From contig NZ_LT907842.1 in the NCBI RefSeq assembly GCF_900215245.1, positions 5,890,001-5,954,000 on the forward strand: 64,000 bases of DNA. Direction: 5' to 3'. This document shows positions 55,488-64,000 of this stretch, one piece after another (the stretch's first letter is position 1; every line of letters begins with the position of its first letter). The stretch is from Pseudomonas fluorescens. GTDB lineage: Bacteria; Pseudomonadota; Gammaproteobacteria; Pseudomonadales; Pseudomonadaceae. The translations under genes were made by a program, and so were the position numbers. The notes under the pieces were generated by a model, which was given only the letters and a program-made list of their open reading frames with translations, had not been told where the DNA came from and did no database searches.

Positions 55488-58400
55488 TCAAATCGCCTCT
55501 AGTTCGCTCAAAAAGTCACGTAGATCATCAAAGTCTTCCGCGCTGCCCGCACGGAAAGTGGCAGCGGCCTGGACATAGGCACGCAGCGTCTCGGTCTGGA
55601 ACACTTCGACCAGCGGCACCTCCAGGCCCAACTCGACCTGGACCCGCGACGTGATCTGGATCGCCAGCAAGGAGTGGCCGCCGACTTCGAAGAAGTTGTC
55701 ATCCAGGCCCACTTGCGGCAGGCGCAGCACTTGGGCCCAGATCGCCGCAATTTGCTGTTCCAGTTCGGTTTCGGGTGCCACATAGCGTTGCTGCATCAGG
55801 CTCGCATCCGGCGCGGGCAAGCCTTTGCGGTCGAGTTTGCCGTTGGGGGTCAGCGGCATGTGCGCCAGGAACATGAAGTGCGTGGGCACCATGTAGTCCG
55901 GCAGCCGGGCCTTGAGCGCGCGGCGCAAGGTGTCACGGAACTCGACCTGGTTGATCAGCGCCGGATCGGTCGGCACCACATACGCCACCAGTTGCTTGCC
56001 GGTCGGCCCTTCCTGCGCCACCACCACGGTTTCACCGACGCTGTCCTGCTCACGCAGACGGGCTTCGATTTCACCCAGCTCGATACGGAAACCACGGATT
56101 TTGACTTGGTGGTCGACACGCCCCAGGTAGTCCACCACGCCATCGGGGCGGCCACGGGTCAAGTCGCCGCTGCGGTACACACGGCTGCCGGGTGTGCCGA
56201 ACGGGTCCGGCACAAACCGCTCGGCGGTCAGCGCCGGACGCTCCAGATAACCGCGCGCCACGCCCTCGCCGCCCAGGTACAACTCACCGGCCACGCCGAT
56301 CGGTTGCAGGTTCAACTGCGCGTCCAATACGTAGCCGCTGCGGTTGCCCAGCAACGTACCAATCGGCGCGTAGACCGCGCCGCAAGGGTCGCCCTTGCGC
56401 GCCTTCCACAGCAGCGGCGTAACCACGGTCTCGGTCGGCCCATAACCGTTGAACAGGTAGGTCGGCTTGAGCGCGCGCCAGGCCAGGTCGTAGCTCGCCT
56501 GCGCCACCGCATCCCCCCCAAAGCAATACACGCGCACAGCCGGCGGGTTGCCGTCGCGTTCGGCATGCTCGGCCAGTTGTTGCAGGTACACCGGCGGGAA
56601 CACCGCCATGGTTACGTTGTGGCGGTGCATTTGCGCGTAGGTGTATTCCGGCAGCCACAGGCTGTCATCGCGGATCAGCACGCTGGCGCCGTTGATCAGC
56701 GGGTGCATCCAGCCTTCGTGGGAACCGTCAAAGGCGAAGGACATGAAGTGCAGTTCGCAATCGGCCGGGCCGGTTTCATAGCGTTCGCCGGTGGCGATGA
56801 TATGCGCCACGAGCGGGCCGTGCGACACCGCAACGCCCTTGGGCAGGCCGGTGGAGCCGGAGGTGTAGATCACGTAGGCGAGGTTGTCGCCGTCGAGTGC
56901 GACCGAGGGTGCGGTGTCGCTGTACTCGGCCCAGTCCTCGCTGCGGTCTATCGCCAAGGTGTTCAGCCCTTCAGGGATCGGCAATTGTTGCAACACGCAG
57001 GTGTGCGTGAGCAGCAGTTGCGCGCGGCTGTCTTGCATCATGTACAGCAAGCGATCACGCGGGTACTCCACGTCCAGCGGCACATACACGCCGCCGGCTT
57101 TGAGCACTGCGAGGAACGCCACCATGATCTCGGCACTGCGCGGCATGGCGATGGCCACGCGCACTTCCGGGCCCACGCCACGGGCGATCAGCGCATGCGC
57201 CAGGCGATTGGCCTGGCCATCGAGTTCCCCGTACGTCAGCGTTTGCGCAGCGAATTTTACCGCCACTGCATTCGGGTTTTCCCGGGCACAGTCGGCGACC
57301 AACTCGTGCACCAGGCGCTTGGCCGAGTAGCCCGAATCGGTGCAATTCCACAGCTGCAGAATCTGTTGTTGCTCATCAAGGTTGAGCAGGTTCAGTTGCC
57401 CGATGGCCTGCTGCTGATCGTCTACCATGCTCTGCAACAGGTTCTGCCAATGCTCGGCCATGCGTTCGATGGTGCGGTGCGCAAACAGATCGGTGGCGTA
57501 ACTCAGGGATGCACGCAGCGCGTCGCGGGATTCCTCCACATCCAGCGCCAGGTCGAACTGAGCAACGCCTTCATCCCCGCTCAACACCTCGACCTGCAGC
57601 CCCGGCAACCGCTGCAAATGATTGCCCGCCGAGGTCACGCGGTGGTTGAACAGCACTTGGAACAAGGGGCTCAGGCTCATGCTGCGTTCCGGCTGCAACG
57701 CCTCCACCAGTTGCTCGAACGGCAGGTCTTGATGAGCCTGCGCCTCCAACGACCGCTGGCGCACCTGGCGCAACAGTTGCGCCACGCTCATCTGGCCGTT
57801 GAGGTCGGCCTTGAGCACCTGAGTGTTGACGAAGAAGCCAATCAGCCCCTCGGTTTCAAGGCGGTTGCGGTTGGCGATCGGCACCCCGACGCGCACGTCT
57901 TCCTGGCCGCTGTAGCGATGCAGCAAGACCTGGTACGCCGCCAGCAACACCATCGGCAAGGTGACGCCGGCTTTGTTCGCAAGGTTGCGCAAGCCGGCCA
58001 GCAGCGGAGCTGCCAGTTCAACGCCAAGGCGCGCACCGCGATGGCTTGGCGACGCCGGGCGCTGGTAATCGAACGGTAACTCCAGCACGGGCTGCTCGCC
58101 GCCCAACTGCTCACGCCAGTAGGTCAATTGCCGCGCGGTCTCGCCGGCTTCCATCCAGTTGCGCTGCCACAGCGCGTAGTCGGCGTACTGAATCGGCAAT
58201 GCCGGCAGTTGTGGCGTGCGGCCGACGCTGAAGGCTGCGTACAGTTGCACCAACTCCTCGACCATTAACTGCATCGACCAGCCATCGGAAACGATGTGGT
58301 GCTGCACCAGCACCACGACGTGATCGTCCTCGGCCAGGCGCAACAACTTGACCCGTAGCAACGGCCCGCGCAGCAGGTCGAACGGCTGCGCAACCGCCTC

Positions 58401-61400
58401 GGCGATGTGCACCTTGAGCGCGGCCTCATCAGCGTCGACCCGTTCGATTTCGATCAGGCCCAGGTCTTCGATCACTTGCACGGCGCCGCTGGCGTCCTGG
58501 CGCACATGTGTGCGCAGGCTTTCATGGCGCGCCAGCAACGTGTCGAAACTGCGTTGCAGCGCCGCCACGTCCAACGCGCCTTTCAAACGCAGGGCACTGG
58601 GGATGTGGTACGCCGAGCTTTGCGGGTCGAGTTGCCAGAGGAACCACTGGCGTTCCTGGGCGTAGGACAGTGGCAAGGGTTGCGTGCGATCGGCCTTGAG
58701 CAGCGCCGGCGCCGTGACGCCCGCCGCGCCCAACGCGCGCACGAAATCACCCAGCACGGGCTGTTCGAACAGGGTCTTGAGCGCAACCTCCAGCGCCAGT
58801 GCCTGACGTACCCGCGACACCACTCGCGTGGCCAGCAGCGAATGCCCGCCCAGCTCAAAGAAGTGATCGTCCAGGCCCACCTGCGGCAGCTCCAGCACCT
58901 GCGCCCAGATGGCCGCGACCTGTTGCTCTCGCTGGCTGACCGGGGCCACCGGCGCTTTCTGCAACACACCGGCATCCAGCTTGGGCAGCGCCTTGCGGTC
59001 GAGCTTGCCATTGGGCGTCAAGGGCAGGCTATCAAGGAATACCAAGTGCGCCGGCACCATGTAGTCCGGCAGGCGCTCGCGCAATGCCGCCTTGTACTGG
59101 TCACGCAAGCTCGCCTGCTGTTCGGCGGCGAAGGTCACCAGGTAGGCGATCAGGCGGTCGTTGTCGGCCAGCACCACAGCTTCACGCACCGCCGCGAGCT
59201 CACGCAGGCACGCCTCGATTTCACCCAGTTCGATACGGAAACCACGCACCTTGACCTGCTGATCGACCCGGCCGATGTACTCAACCACACCGTCGGGGCG
59301 ATAGCGTGCCAGGTCGCCGCTGCGGTACAGGCGTTCACCCGGTGCACCATACGGGTTGGGCACAAAGCGCTCTGCGGTCAGCGCTGGCCGTTCGTGATAA
59401 CCACGCGCCAGGCCCGCGCCGCCGATCATCAATTCACCGGCCGCGCCCTGCGGGCAAGGCGTCAGCCCGGCGTTGAGAATAAACAACGACGTGTTGGCAA
59501 TCGGTCGCCCGACAAAAGGCTGCGCCGCTGACAGACGATGGGCAGCCGACCAGATCGTGGTTTCCGTCGGACCATAGAGATTCCACACGGGCCCCTGCAG
59601 ATCGAGCAGGCCTTGGGCCAGGTCGACCGGCAGCGCTTCGCCGCCACACAGGCACTTGATGCCCTGCAACCAATGGGCGCGCGGGCTTTCCAGCAACATC
59701 CGCCAGGTCGATGGGGTGGCTTGCAGCACGCGGGCGGATTGGTTATGCACCAGATCAATAATCGCCTCCGGGTCGAGGGCCAGTTCCTGGCCGCTGAGCA
59801 GCACCGTACCGCCGACGCTCAGCGGCACGTACAGTTCCAGGGCGAAGATGTCGAACGAGAAGGTGGTCAGCGACAGCACCCGCGCGTCGGAGCCAAATTC
59901 CAGGCTAGCGGCCATGCCGCAGGCAAAGCTGCACAGCGCCTGATGACGGACCATCACGCCTTTGGGCCTGCCGGTGGAGCCGGAGGTGTAGATCACGTAA
60001 GCCAAATGCTCCGGCGTGATAGTCACCTGCGGATCATGCTCGGCACCGCTGGCGTCGACCGCGTCCACCAACAGCACCTGCAGACCGTCCGGTTGCGCCA
60101 GGCGACCGTTCAGGTGTGGTTGGGTCAGCAACACCTGGGCGCGGCTGTCTTCCAGCATGAAGGCCAGTCGATCGGCCGGGAACTGCGGGTCGAGCGGCAC
60201 ATAAGCGCCACCGGCCTTGAGGGTCGCTAACAGACCGACCACCATGTCCAGCGAGCGCTCGACATGCACCGCCACCAGCACGTCAGGGCCGACGCCCGCC
60301 GCAATCAGGCGATGGGCCAGGCGGTTGGCGCGGCGGTTGAGTTCGCGATAGCTGAGGGCGTCGCCATTGAATTGCAGCGCACTCGCGTCCGGTTGCGCGC
60401 GTACTTGGGCCTCGAACAACTGGTGCACGCCGCGCGTGTGCGGGTAATCGACGTGGCTGGCGTTCCAGCTGTGTACGGTCTGTTGCCATTGCTGCGCGCT
60501 GAGCATCGGCAGCTCATCCAACGCTTGCGCGGCGTCACTCACCACCGCACGTAACAGGTTCTGCCAATGCTGCGCCAGGCGCTCCACAGTTGCGGGCTCG
60601 AACAGGTCGGTCGCGTAGGTCAGTGAGGCCCACAGGCCTTCGGCGGACTCTTCGGTTTCGAGGCTCAAGTCAACCTGTGTGGTGTGGCCTGCCCAATCCA
60701 GCGGCTGCAACGCCAGGCCTGGCAAGTGCACAGGGCCGGCACGCAGCGTGTCCTGGTGGTTGAACATCACTTGGAACAGCGGGTTATGGCTGAGGCTGCG
60801 TTCCGGTTGCAGCGCTTCGACCAACTGCTCGAAGGGCAGATCCTGATGGGCCTGCGCTTCCAGGGCGCGCTGCTTGACCTGAGCGAGCAATTGGCTGAAG
60901 AGCATCTGCCCGTCGACGTCGGCCTGATGCACTTGAGTATTGACGAAGAAGCCGATCAGCCGCTCGGTTTCAAGGCGGTTGCGGTTGGCGATCGGCACGC
61001 CGACGCGCAGCCTGGACTGGCCGCTGTAGCGATGCAGCAGGGTCTGGAACGAGGCCAGCAAGAGCATGAACAGTGTCACGCCCTCGCGCTGGGCCAGCGC
61101 CTTGAGGTCGTTGACCAGCGCAGGCTCAAGCTGGACCTGCTGCCGCGCGCCGCGATAACGCTGCACCGCCGGGCGCGGGTGGTCCAGCGGCAGCTCCAGC
61201 AGCGGATGCTCATCGCCCAGGCGCTGTTGCCAGTAATCGAGCTGGCGTTGTTTTTCACCTGCCGCCATCCAGTTGCGTTGCCACACGGCATAGTCGGCGT
61301 ACTGGATCGGCAGCGCCGGCAATTGAGCCTGGCCCTGATACAGCGCCACCAGCTCATCCACCATCACGCGCATCGACCAACCGTCGGAGATGATGTGGTG

Positions 61401-64000
61401 TTGCGTGATGACCAGCACATGGTGATCGGGCGCAATCACCAACAGTTTGACGCGCATCAGCGGGCCGCTGCGCAGGTCGAATGGGCGCTGGATTTCTTGC
61501 TCCACACACTGCGGGATCGCAGCGGCCTCTACCCTCGCCTGCTCGACAGGCATGGCCACGGCGGGATGGATCACCTGCCAGGTCTGCTCAGCGTCTTCAA
61601 CAAACGTGCTGCGCAAAGGTTCATGGCGCAACACCAGCGCCTGGAACGCATGCTCCAGCGCGCGGATATCCAGGTCGCCGCGCAGATGCAGGGCCGTGGG
61701 GAGGTGATACGCCGCGCTGGCAGGGTCCAATTGCCACAAAAACCATTGGCGTTCCTGGGCGAACGACAGCGCCATCGGCTGCCCACGCTCCAGGGCCACC
61801 AGCGGTGGCGCGCTCTGTTGATGCACACCTGAACACAGCGTGGCGAATGCCTCCAGCGTCGGTTGCTCAAAGAGTGCGCGCAGCGGGACTTCGCACTTCA
61901 ACGCGTGACGCACCCGGGAAATCACCTGGGTGGCCAACAACGAATGGCCACCGCGTTCGAAGAAGTGGTCCGTGAGGCCCACCTGCTCGACCTGCAACAC
62001 CGCTTGCCAGATCGTCGCCAGCTGCTTTTGCAGCGGGCTTTGTGGCGCCACATACGCCTGTTGACGCAGGTTCAGGTCGGGCGCGGGCAGCGCACGGCGG
62101 TCAAGCTTGCCGTTAGAGTTCAACGGCAACGCGGCGAGCAACACCCAATGGCTTGGCACCATGTAGTCCGGCAGCGCTTGGCGCAGGGTTGCCGCCAGCG
62201 ATTGCGCATCCAGAGTCTGCCCATGGGCAGGCACTGCATAGGCGACCAATTGCATACCGAGCGCACTCGGCTGGGCGATGACAGCGGCTTCACGCACTTG
62301 CGGCAAGGCTTGCAGGCAGGCTTCGATTTCGCCCATTTCGATGCGGTAGCCGCGAATTTTCACCTGATGGTCGCTACGCCCGACGTACTCCAGCGCTCCC
62401 GCCTCGTTGTAACGCGCGAGGTCGCCGCTGCGGTACAGCCGCGCGCCCGGCACCCGCGAAAACGGGTCCGGCAGGAAGCGTTCAGCGGTCAATGCCGGAC
62501 GGTCGAAATAACGCTGGGCCAGGCCCGCCTCGGCGCCAATGCACAATTCGCCGACACCGTCGGTGGCCAGCAGCTCGAACCCGCTGTCGAGCACATACAG
62601 CGAGCGACCGGCGATCGCCTGACCAATCGGCACACCGAACGCATCACTGGCATCCGCCAGTTGGCACTCGTGCACGCTGGACACCACAGTTGCCTCGGTC
62701 GGCCCGTAGGTGTTGACCAGCCGCACCTCGCCCAACCCCGCCGCGTGCCAGGCGCGCACGCCCTCCACCGACATGGCCTCGCCGCCCACATGCACTTGGC
62801 GCAGGTTGCCCAAGGTGCGGCGGTCGAGCGCACATTCCTTGGCCAGCAGGTACCAGTAGGCGGCCGGCAAGTCGGCCAGGGTCACGCCCTGCTCAACGAT
62901 CTCTTCGGCCAATTGCCCAACGTCCCACGGCTCATCGCCGCGCATGATCACGGCGGCGCCCACACACAGCGGCGGGTAGCACTGTTCGACAAACCCGTCG
63001 AAGCTGAACGTCGCAAATTGCAGCACGCGATCTTCGGCACACAGGCGGCTGTACGCCTCGGCGCTGTCGCAGAACTGGCCGAGGGCAGCATGGTCGATGG
63101 CCACGCCTTTGGGCTGGCCGGTAGACCCGGAGGTATAGATCACGTAGGCCAGGTCGGCCGCCGCCGCCGAGTTGGCTGGATTGGTCGCAGGGTAGCCGTC
63201 CAGCTCTTCACCGGACGCGCTGAACGCCACGCGCAGCAGCCCTTGCGGCAGTGCCAGTTCGGTGAGCAAACCGGTTTGGCTGAGCAACAGGTCGAGGCGA
63301 CTGTCCGCCAGCATGTAGGCCAAGCGTTCGGCCGGGTATGTGGGGTCCAGCGGCACATAGGCCGCGCCGGTTTTGAGAACCGCCAGCAGGCTGACGATCA
63401 ACTGCGGGCCACGCCGACTGGCCAGGCCTACCCGTTGGCCCGGCCCGACGCCGAGTTCCACCAGGCGGTGGGCCAGGCGGTTGGCGCGTGCGTTGAGCTG
63501 GGCATAGCTCAGCCGTTCACTGCCCGCCTGCACCGCGAGTGCGTCGGGTGTGGCCTGGGCCTGCGCGGCGATGCGCTCGTGCACCCGTTGATGACGCTGG
63601 GCGCCGCATACCGATTGGCTAAGTGTGAGCACCTGCTGCTGTGTGGCGGCGTCCAGCAGCTGCAGGTTGCCTAGCGGTACGTGCGCGTCCGCCACCAGTT
63701 GCGTCAAAAGATGACGCAGGTTAGCGCCCAACCGGATGACTTGTTGCTGGCTGAAGTGGGCGCGATCGTAGCTGAATTCCAGACGCAGGCTGGCCCCCAG
63801 CTCGACGCCCAGGGTCAGCGGGTAGTGAGTGCGCTCATGGTTGTGCAGCCGGCCGAAGGTCAGGCCTGCGGGCGCGCCTTGCTTGAGTGCTTCGGCCACC
63901 GGGAAGTTTTCAAACACCAGCAAGGTGTCGAACAACGCCGCGCCTTGCTGACCGGCCCACGCCTGGATGTCGTAGAGCGGCACATGCTCATGGTCGCGCA
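55488..64000 (-). CDS. pvdJ: Pyoverdine peptide synthetase, penultimate subunit, N-terminus outside window (partial C-A-T-C-A-T-C-A-T), PvdJ/PvdI-like
   Basis: The frame runs off the right edge; the GTG at 63983 lies inside a condensation domain (REHEHV-PLYDIQAWAG context in pvdD third C domain) and is not a start. Counting from 63983: C end about 1-110; A1 with YTSGSTG near 285; T1 Ser near 681 (unusual ERGGHS); C2 HHIISDG near 865; A2 near 1336; T2 Ser near 1714; C3 near 1898; A3 near 2374; T3 Ser near 2771. Pocket residues by eye: A1 D-G-E-D-H-G-T-V-V (Lys), A2 D-I-L-Q-L-G-L-I-W (Gly), A3 D-G-E-V-C-G-G-V-T (ornithine-type). No epimerase is visible. The acidic C-terminus (AEDFDDLRDFLSELEAI) and the short N-terminal helix of the next subunit probably form the docking pair. 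Gene name by context only. Confidence 0.9.
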   Translation of the reverse strand, partial: RDHEHVPLYDIQAWAGQQGAALFDTLLVFENFPVAEALKQGAPAGLTFGRLHNHERTHYPLTLGVELGASLRLEFSYDRAHFSQQQVIRLGANLRHLLTQLVADAHVPLGNLQLLDAATQQQVLTLSQSVCGAQRHQRVHERIAAQAQATPDALAVQAGSERLSYAQLNARANRLAHRLVELGVGPGQRVGLASRRGPQLIVSLLAVLKTGAAYVPLDPTYPAERLAYMLADSRLDLLLSQTGLLTELALPQGLLRVAFSASGEELDGYPATNPANSAAAADLAYVIYTSGSTGQPKGVAIDHAALGQFCDSAEAYSRLCAEDRVLQFATFSFDGFVEQCYPPLCVGAAVIMRGDEPWDVGQLAEEIVEQGVTLADLPAAYWYLLAKECALDRRTLGNLRQVHVGGEAMSVEGVRAWHAAGLGEVRLVNTYGPTEATVVSSVHECQLADASDAFGVPIGQAIAGRSLYVLDSGFELLATDGVGELCIGAEAGLAQRYFDRPALTAERFLPDPFSRVPGARLYRSGDLARYNEAGALEYVGRSDHQVKIRGYRIEMGEIEACLQALPQVREAAVIAQPSALGMQLVAYAVPAHGQTLDAQSLAATLRQALPDYMVPSHWVLLAALPLNSNGKLDRRALPAPDLNLRQQAYVAPQSPLQKQLATIWQAVLQVEQVGLTDHFFERGGHSLLATQVISRVRHALKCEVPLRALFEQPTLEAFATLCSGVHQQSAPPLVALERGQPMALSFAQERQWFLWQLDPASAAYHLPTALHLRGDLDIRALEHAFQALVLRHEPLRSTFVEDAEQTWQVIHPAVAMPVEQARVEAAAIPQCVEQEIQRPFDLRSGPLMRVKLLVIAPDHHVLVITQHHIISDGWSMRVMVDELVALYQGQAQLPALPIQYADYAVWQRNWMAAGEKQRQLDYWQQRLGDEHPLLELPLDHPRPAVQRYRGARQQVQLEPALVNDLKALAQREGVTLFMLLLASFQTLLHRYSGQSRLRVGVPIANRNRLETERLIGFFVNTQVHQADVDGQMLFSQLLAQVKQRALEAQAHQDLPFEQLVEALQPERSLSHNPLFQVMFNHQDTLRAGPVHLPGLALQPLDWAGHTTQVDLSLETEESAEGLWASLTYATDLFEPATVERLAQHWQNLLRAVVSDAAQALDELPMLSAQQWQQTVHSWNASHVDYPHTRGVHQLFEAQVRAQPDASALQFNGDALSYRELNRRANRLAHRLIAAGVGPDVLVAVHVERSLDMVVGLLATLKAGGAYVPLDPQFPADRLAFMLEDSRAQVLLTQPHLNGRLAQPDGLQVLLVDAVDASGAEHDPQVTITPEHLAYVIYTSGSTGRPKGVMVRHQALCSFACGMAASLEFGSDARVLSLTTFSFDIFALELYVPLSVGGTVLLSGQELALDPEAIIDLVHNQSARVLQATPSTWRMLLESPRAHWLQGIKCLCGGEALPVDLAQGLLDLQGPVWNLYGPTETTIWSAAHRLSAAQPFVGRPIANTSLFILNAGLTPCPQGAAGELMIGGAGLARGYHERPALTAERFVPNPYGAPGERLYRSGDLARYRPDGVVEYIGRVDQQVKVRGFRIELGEIEACLRELAAVREAVVLADNDRLIAYLVTFAAEQQASLRDQYKAALRERLPDYMVPAHLVFLDSLPLTPNGKLDRKALPKLDAGVLQKAPVAPVSQREQQVAAIWAQVLELPQVGLDDHFFELGGHSLLATRVVSRVRQALALEVALKTLFEQPVLGDFVRALGAAGVTAPALLKADRTQPLPLSYAQERQWFLWQLDPQSSAYHIPSALRLKGALDVAALQRSFDTLLARHESLRTHVRQDASGAVQVIEDLGLIEIERVDADEAALKVHIAEAVAQPFDLLRGPLLRVKLLRLAEDDHVVVLVQHHIVSDGWSMQLMVEELVQLYAAFSVGRTPQLPALPIQYADYALWQRNWMEAGETARQLTYWREQLGGEQPVLELPFDYQRPASPSHRGARLGVELAAPLLAGLRNLANKAGVTLPMVLLAAYQVLLHRYSGQEDVRVGVPIANRNRLETEGLIGFFVNTQVLKADLNGQMSVAQLLRQVRQRSLEAQAHQDLPFEQLVEALQPERSMSLSPLFQVLFNHRVTSAGNHLQRLPGLQVEVLSGDEGVAQFDLALDVEESRDALRASLSYATDLFAHRTIERMAEHWQNLLQSMVDDQQQAIGQLNLLNLDEQQQILQLWNCTDSGYSAKRLVHELVADCARENPNAVAVKFAAQTLTYGELDGQANRLAHALIARGVGPEVRVAIAMPRSAEIMVAFLAVLKAGGVYVPLDVEYPRDRLLYMMQDSRAQLLLTHTCVLQQLPIPEGLNTLAIDRSEDWAEYSDTAPSVALDGDNLAYVIYTSGSTGLPKGVAVSHGPLVAHIIATGERYETGPADCELHFMSFAFDGSHEGWMHPLINGASVLIRDDSLWLPEYTYAQMHRHNVTMAVFPPVYLQQLAEHAERDGNPPAVRVYCFGGDAVAQASYDLAWRALKPTYLFNGYGPTETVVTPLLWKARKGDPCGAVYAPIGTLLGNRSGYVLDAQLNLQPIGVAGELYLGGEGVARGYLERPALTAERFVPDPFGTPGSRVYRSGDLTRGRPDGVVDYLGRVDHQVKIRGFRIELGEIEARLREQDSVGETVVVAQEGPTGKQLVAYVVPTDPALINQVEFRDTLRRALKARLPDYMVPTHFMFLAHMPLTPNGKLDRKGLPAPDASLMQQRYVAPETELEQQIAAIWAQVLRLPQVGLDDNFFEVGGHSLLAIQITSRVQVELGLEVPLVEVFQTETLRAYVQAAATFRAGSAEDFDDLRDFLSELEAI
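55979..57373. repeat. Adenylation-domain tract nearly identical to 49451-50845 (copy in pvdJ-like gene)
   Basis: Partner of the tract 6528 bp to the left; covers most of the third adenylation domain of the partial synthetase. The diverged patch corresponds to about 56905-57021. Confidence 0.85.

Noticed and set aside
63967..63983. GTG at 63983 as start of the right-hand synthetase
   Set aside because: The frame continues to the window edge and the residues belong to the middle of a condensation domain.

Overview
The window is chromosomal DNA of a GC-rich pseudomonad, most probably of the Pseudomonas fluorescens group. The evidence is the gene content (fapABCDEF, the zwf/gnd/HAD cluster, and pvd genes with fpvA), Pseudomonas-type regulatory sites (PvdS/IS boxes, Fur boxes, a sigma-54 promoter) and a REP doublet of Pseudomonas type. 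I saw no rRNA, tRNA, CRISPR array, insertion sequence or prophage gene.

Left part (1-13.6 kb). A very large toxin-like protein ends in a HExxH metallopeptidase-like motif. It is followed by a small PepSY protein and an orphan FecR-like regulator. Next comes the complete functional-amyloid operon fapABCDEF: chaperone-like FapA, minor fibre protein FapB, main fibre protein FapC, C39-type protease FapD, extracellular FapE and outer-membrane pore FapF. A sigma-54 promoter with an upstream inverted repeat precedes fapA, a terminator hairpin sits inside the operon after fapC, and a sigma-54-dependent activator gene lies directly behind fapF in the opposite orientation.

Middle part (13.6-32.8 kb). 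This is mostly core metabolism and housekeeping. A translationally coupled gnd-zwf-HAD phosphatase cluster is followed by a 58-residue coiled-coil peptide gene and cptA (LPS phosphoethanolamine transferase). Then come a Fur-controlled siderophore receptor, a small secreted protein, a GNAT acetyltransferase, zapE, an NTF2-like protein and a WYL regulator. The last block is a six-gene minus-strand series: nadK, metallophosphatase, rhomboid protease, yeaC-like, DUF2797 and pepN.

Right part (32.8 kb to the end) is a pyoverdine locus. pvdP diverges from pvdMNO (periplasmic maturation of ferribactin to pyoverdine) and pvdF diverges from pvdE (hydroxyornithine formylation; inner-membrane export). 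All four of these transcription units have a perfect TAAAT-N16-CGT PvdS box. fpvA (receptor with signalling domain) converges on two giant nonribosomal peptide synthetase genes read leftwards. The second synthetase is complete (C-A-T-C-A-T-E-C-A-T-TE) and the first runs off the right edge (partial C, then A-T-C-A-T-C-A-T). Binding-pocket residues that I read by eye give Lys-Gly-Orn(derivative) for the first and Lys-D-Orn(derivative)-Ser for the second. This fits a pyoverdine tail of the type Ser-Lys-Gly-FoOHOrn-Lys-FoOHOrn-Ser. The two ornithine-type adenylation domains share about 1.4 kb of nearly identical, gap-free DNA, a sign of recent duplication or gene conversion. The classical cytoplasmic genes pvdL, pvdA, pvdH, pvdQ, pvdS and fpvI/fpvR are not in the window.
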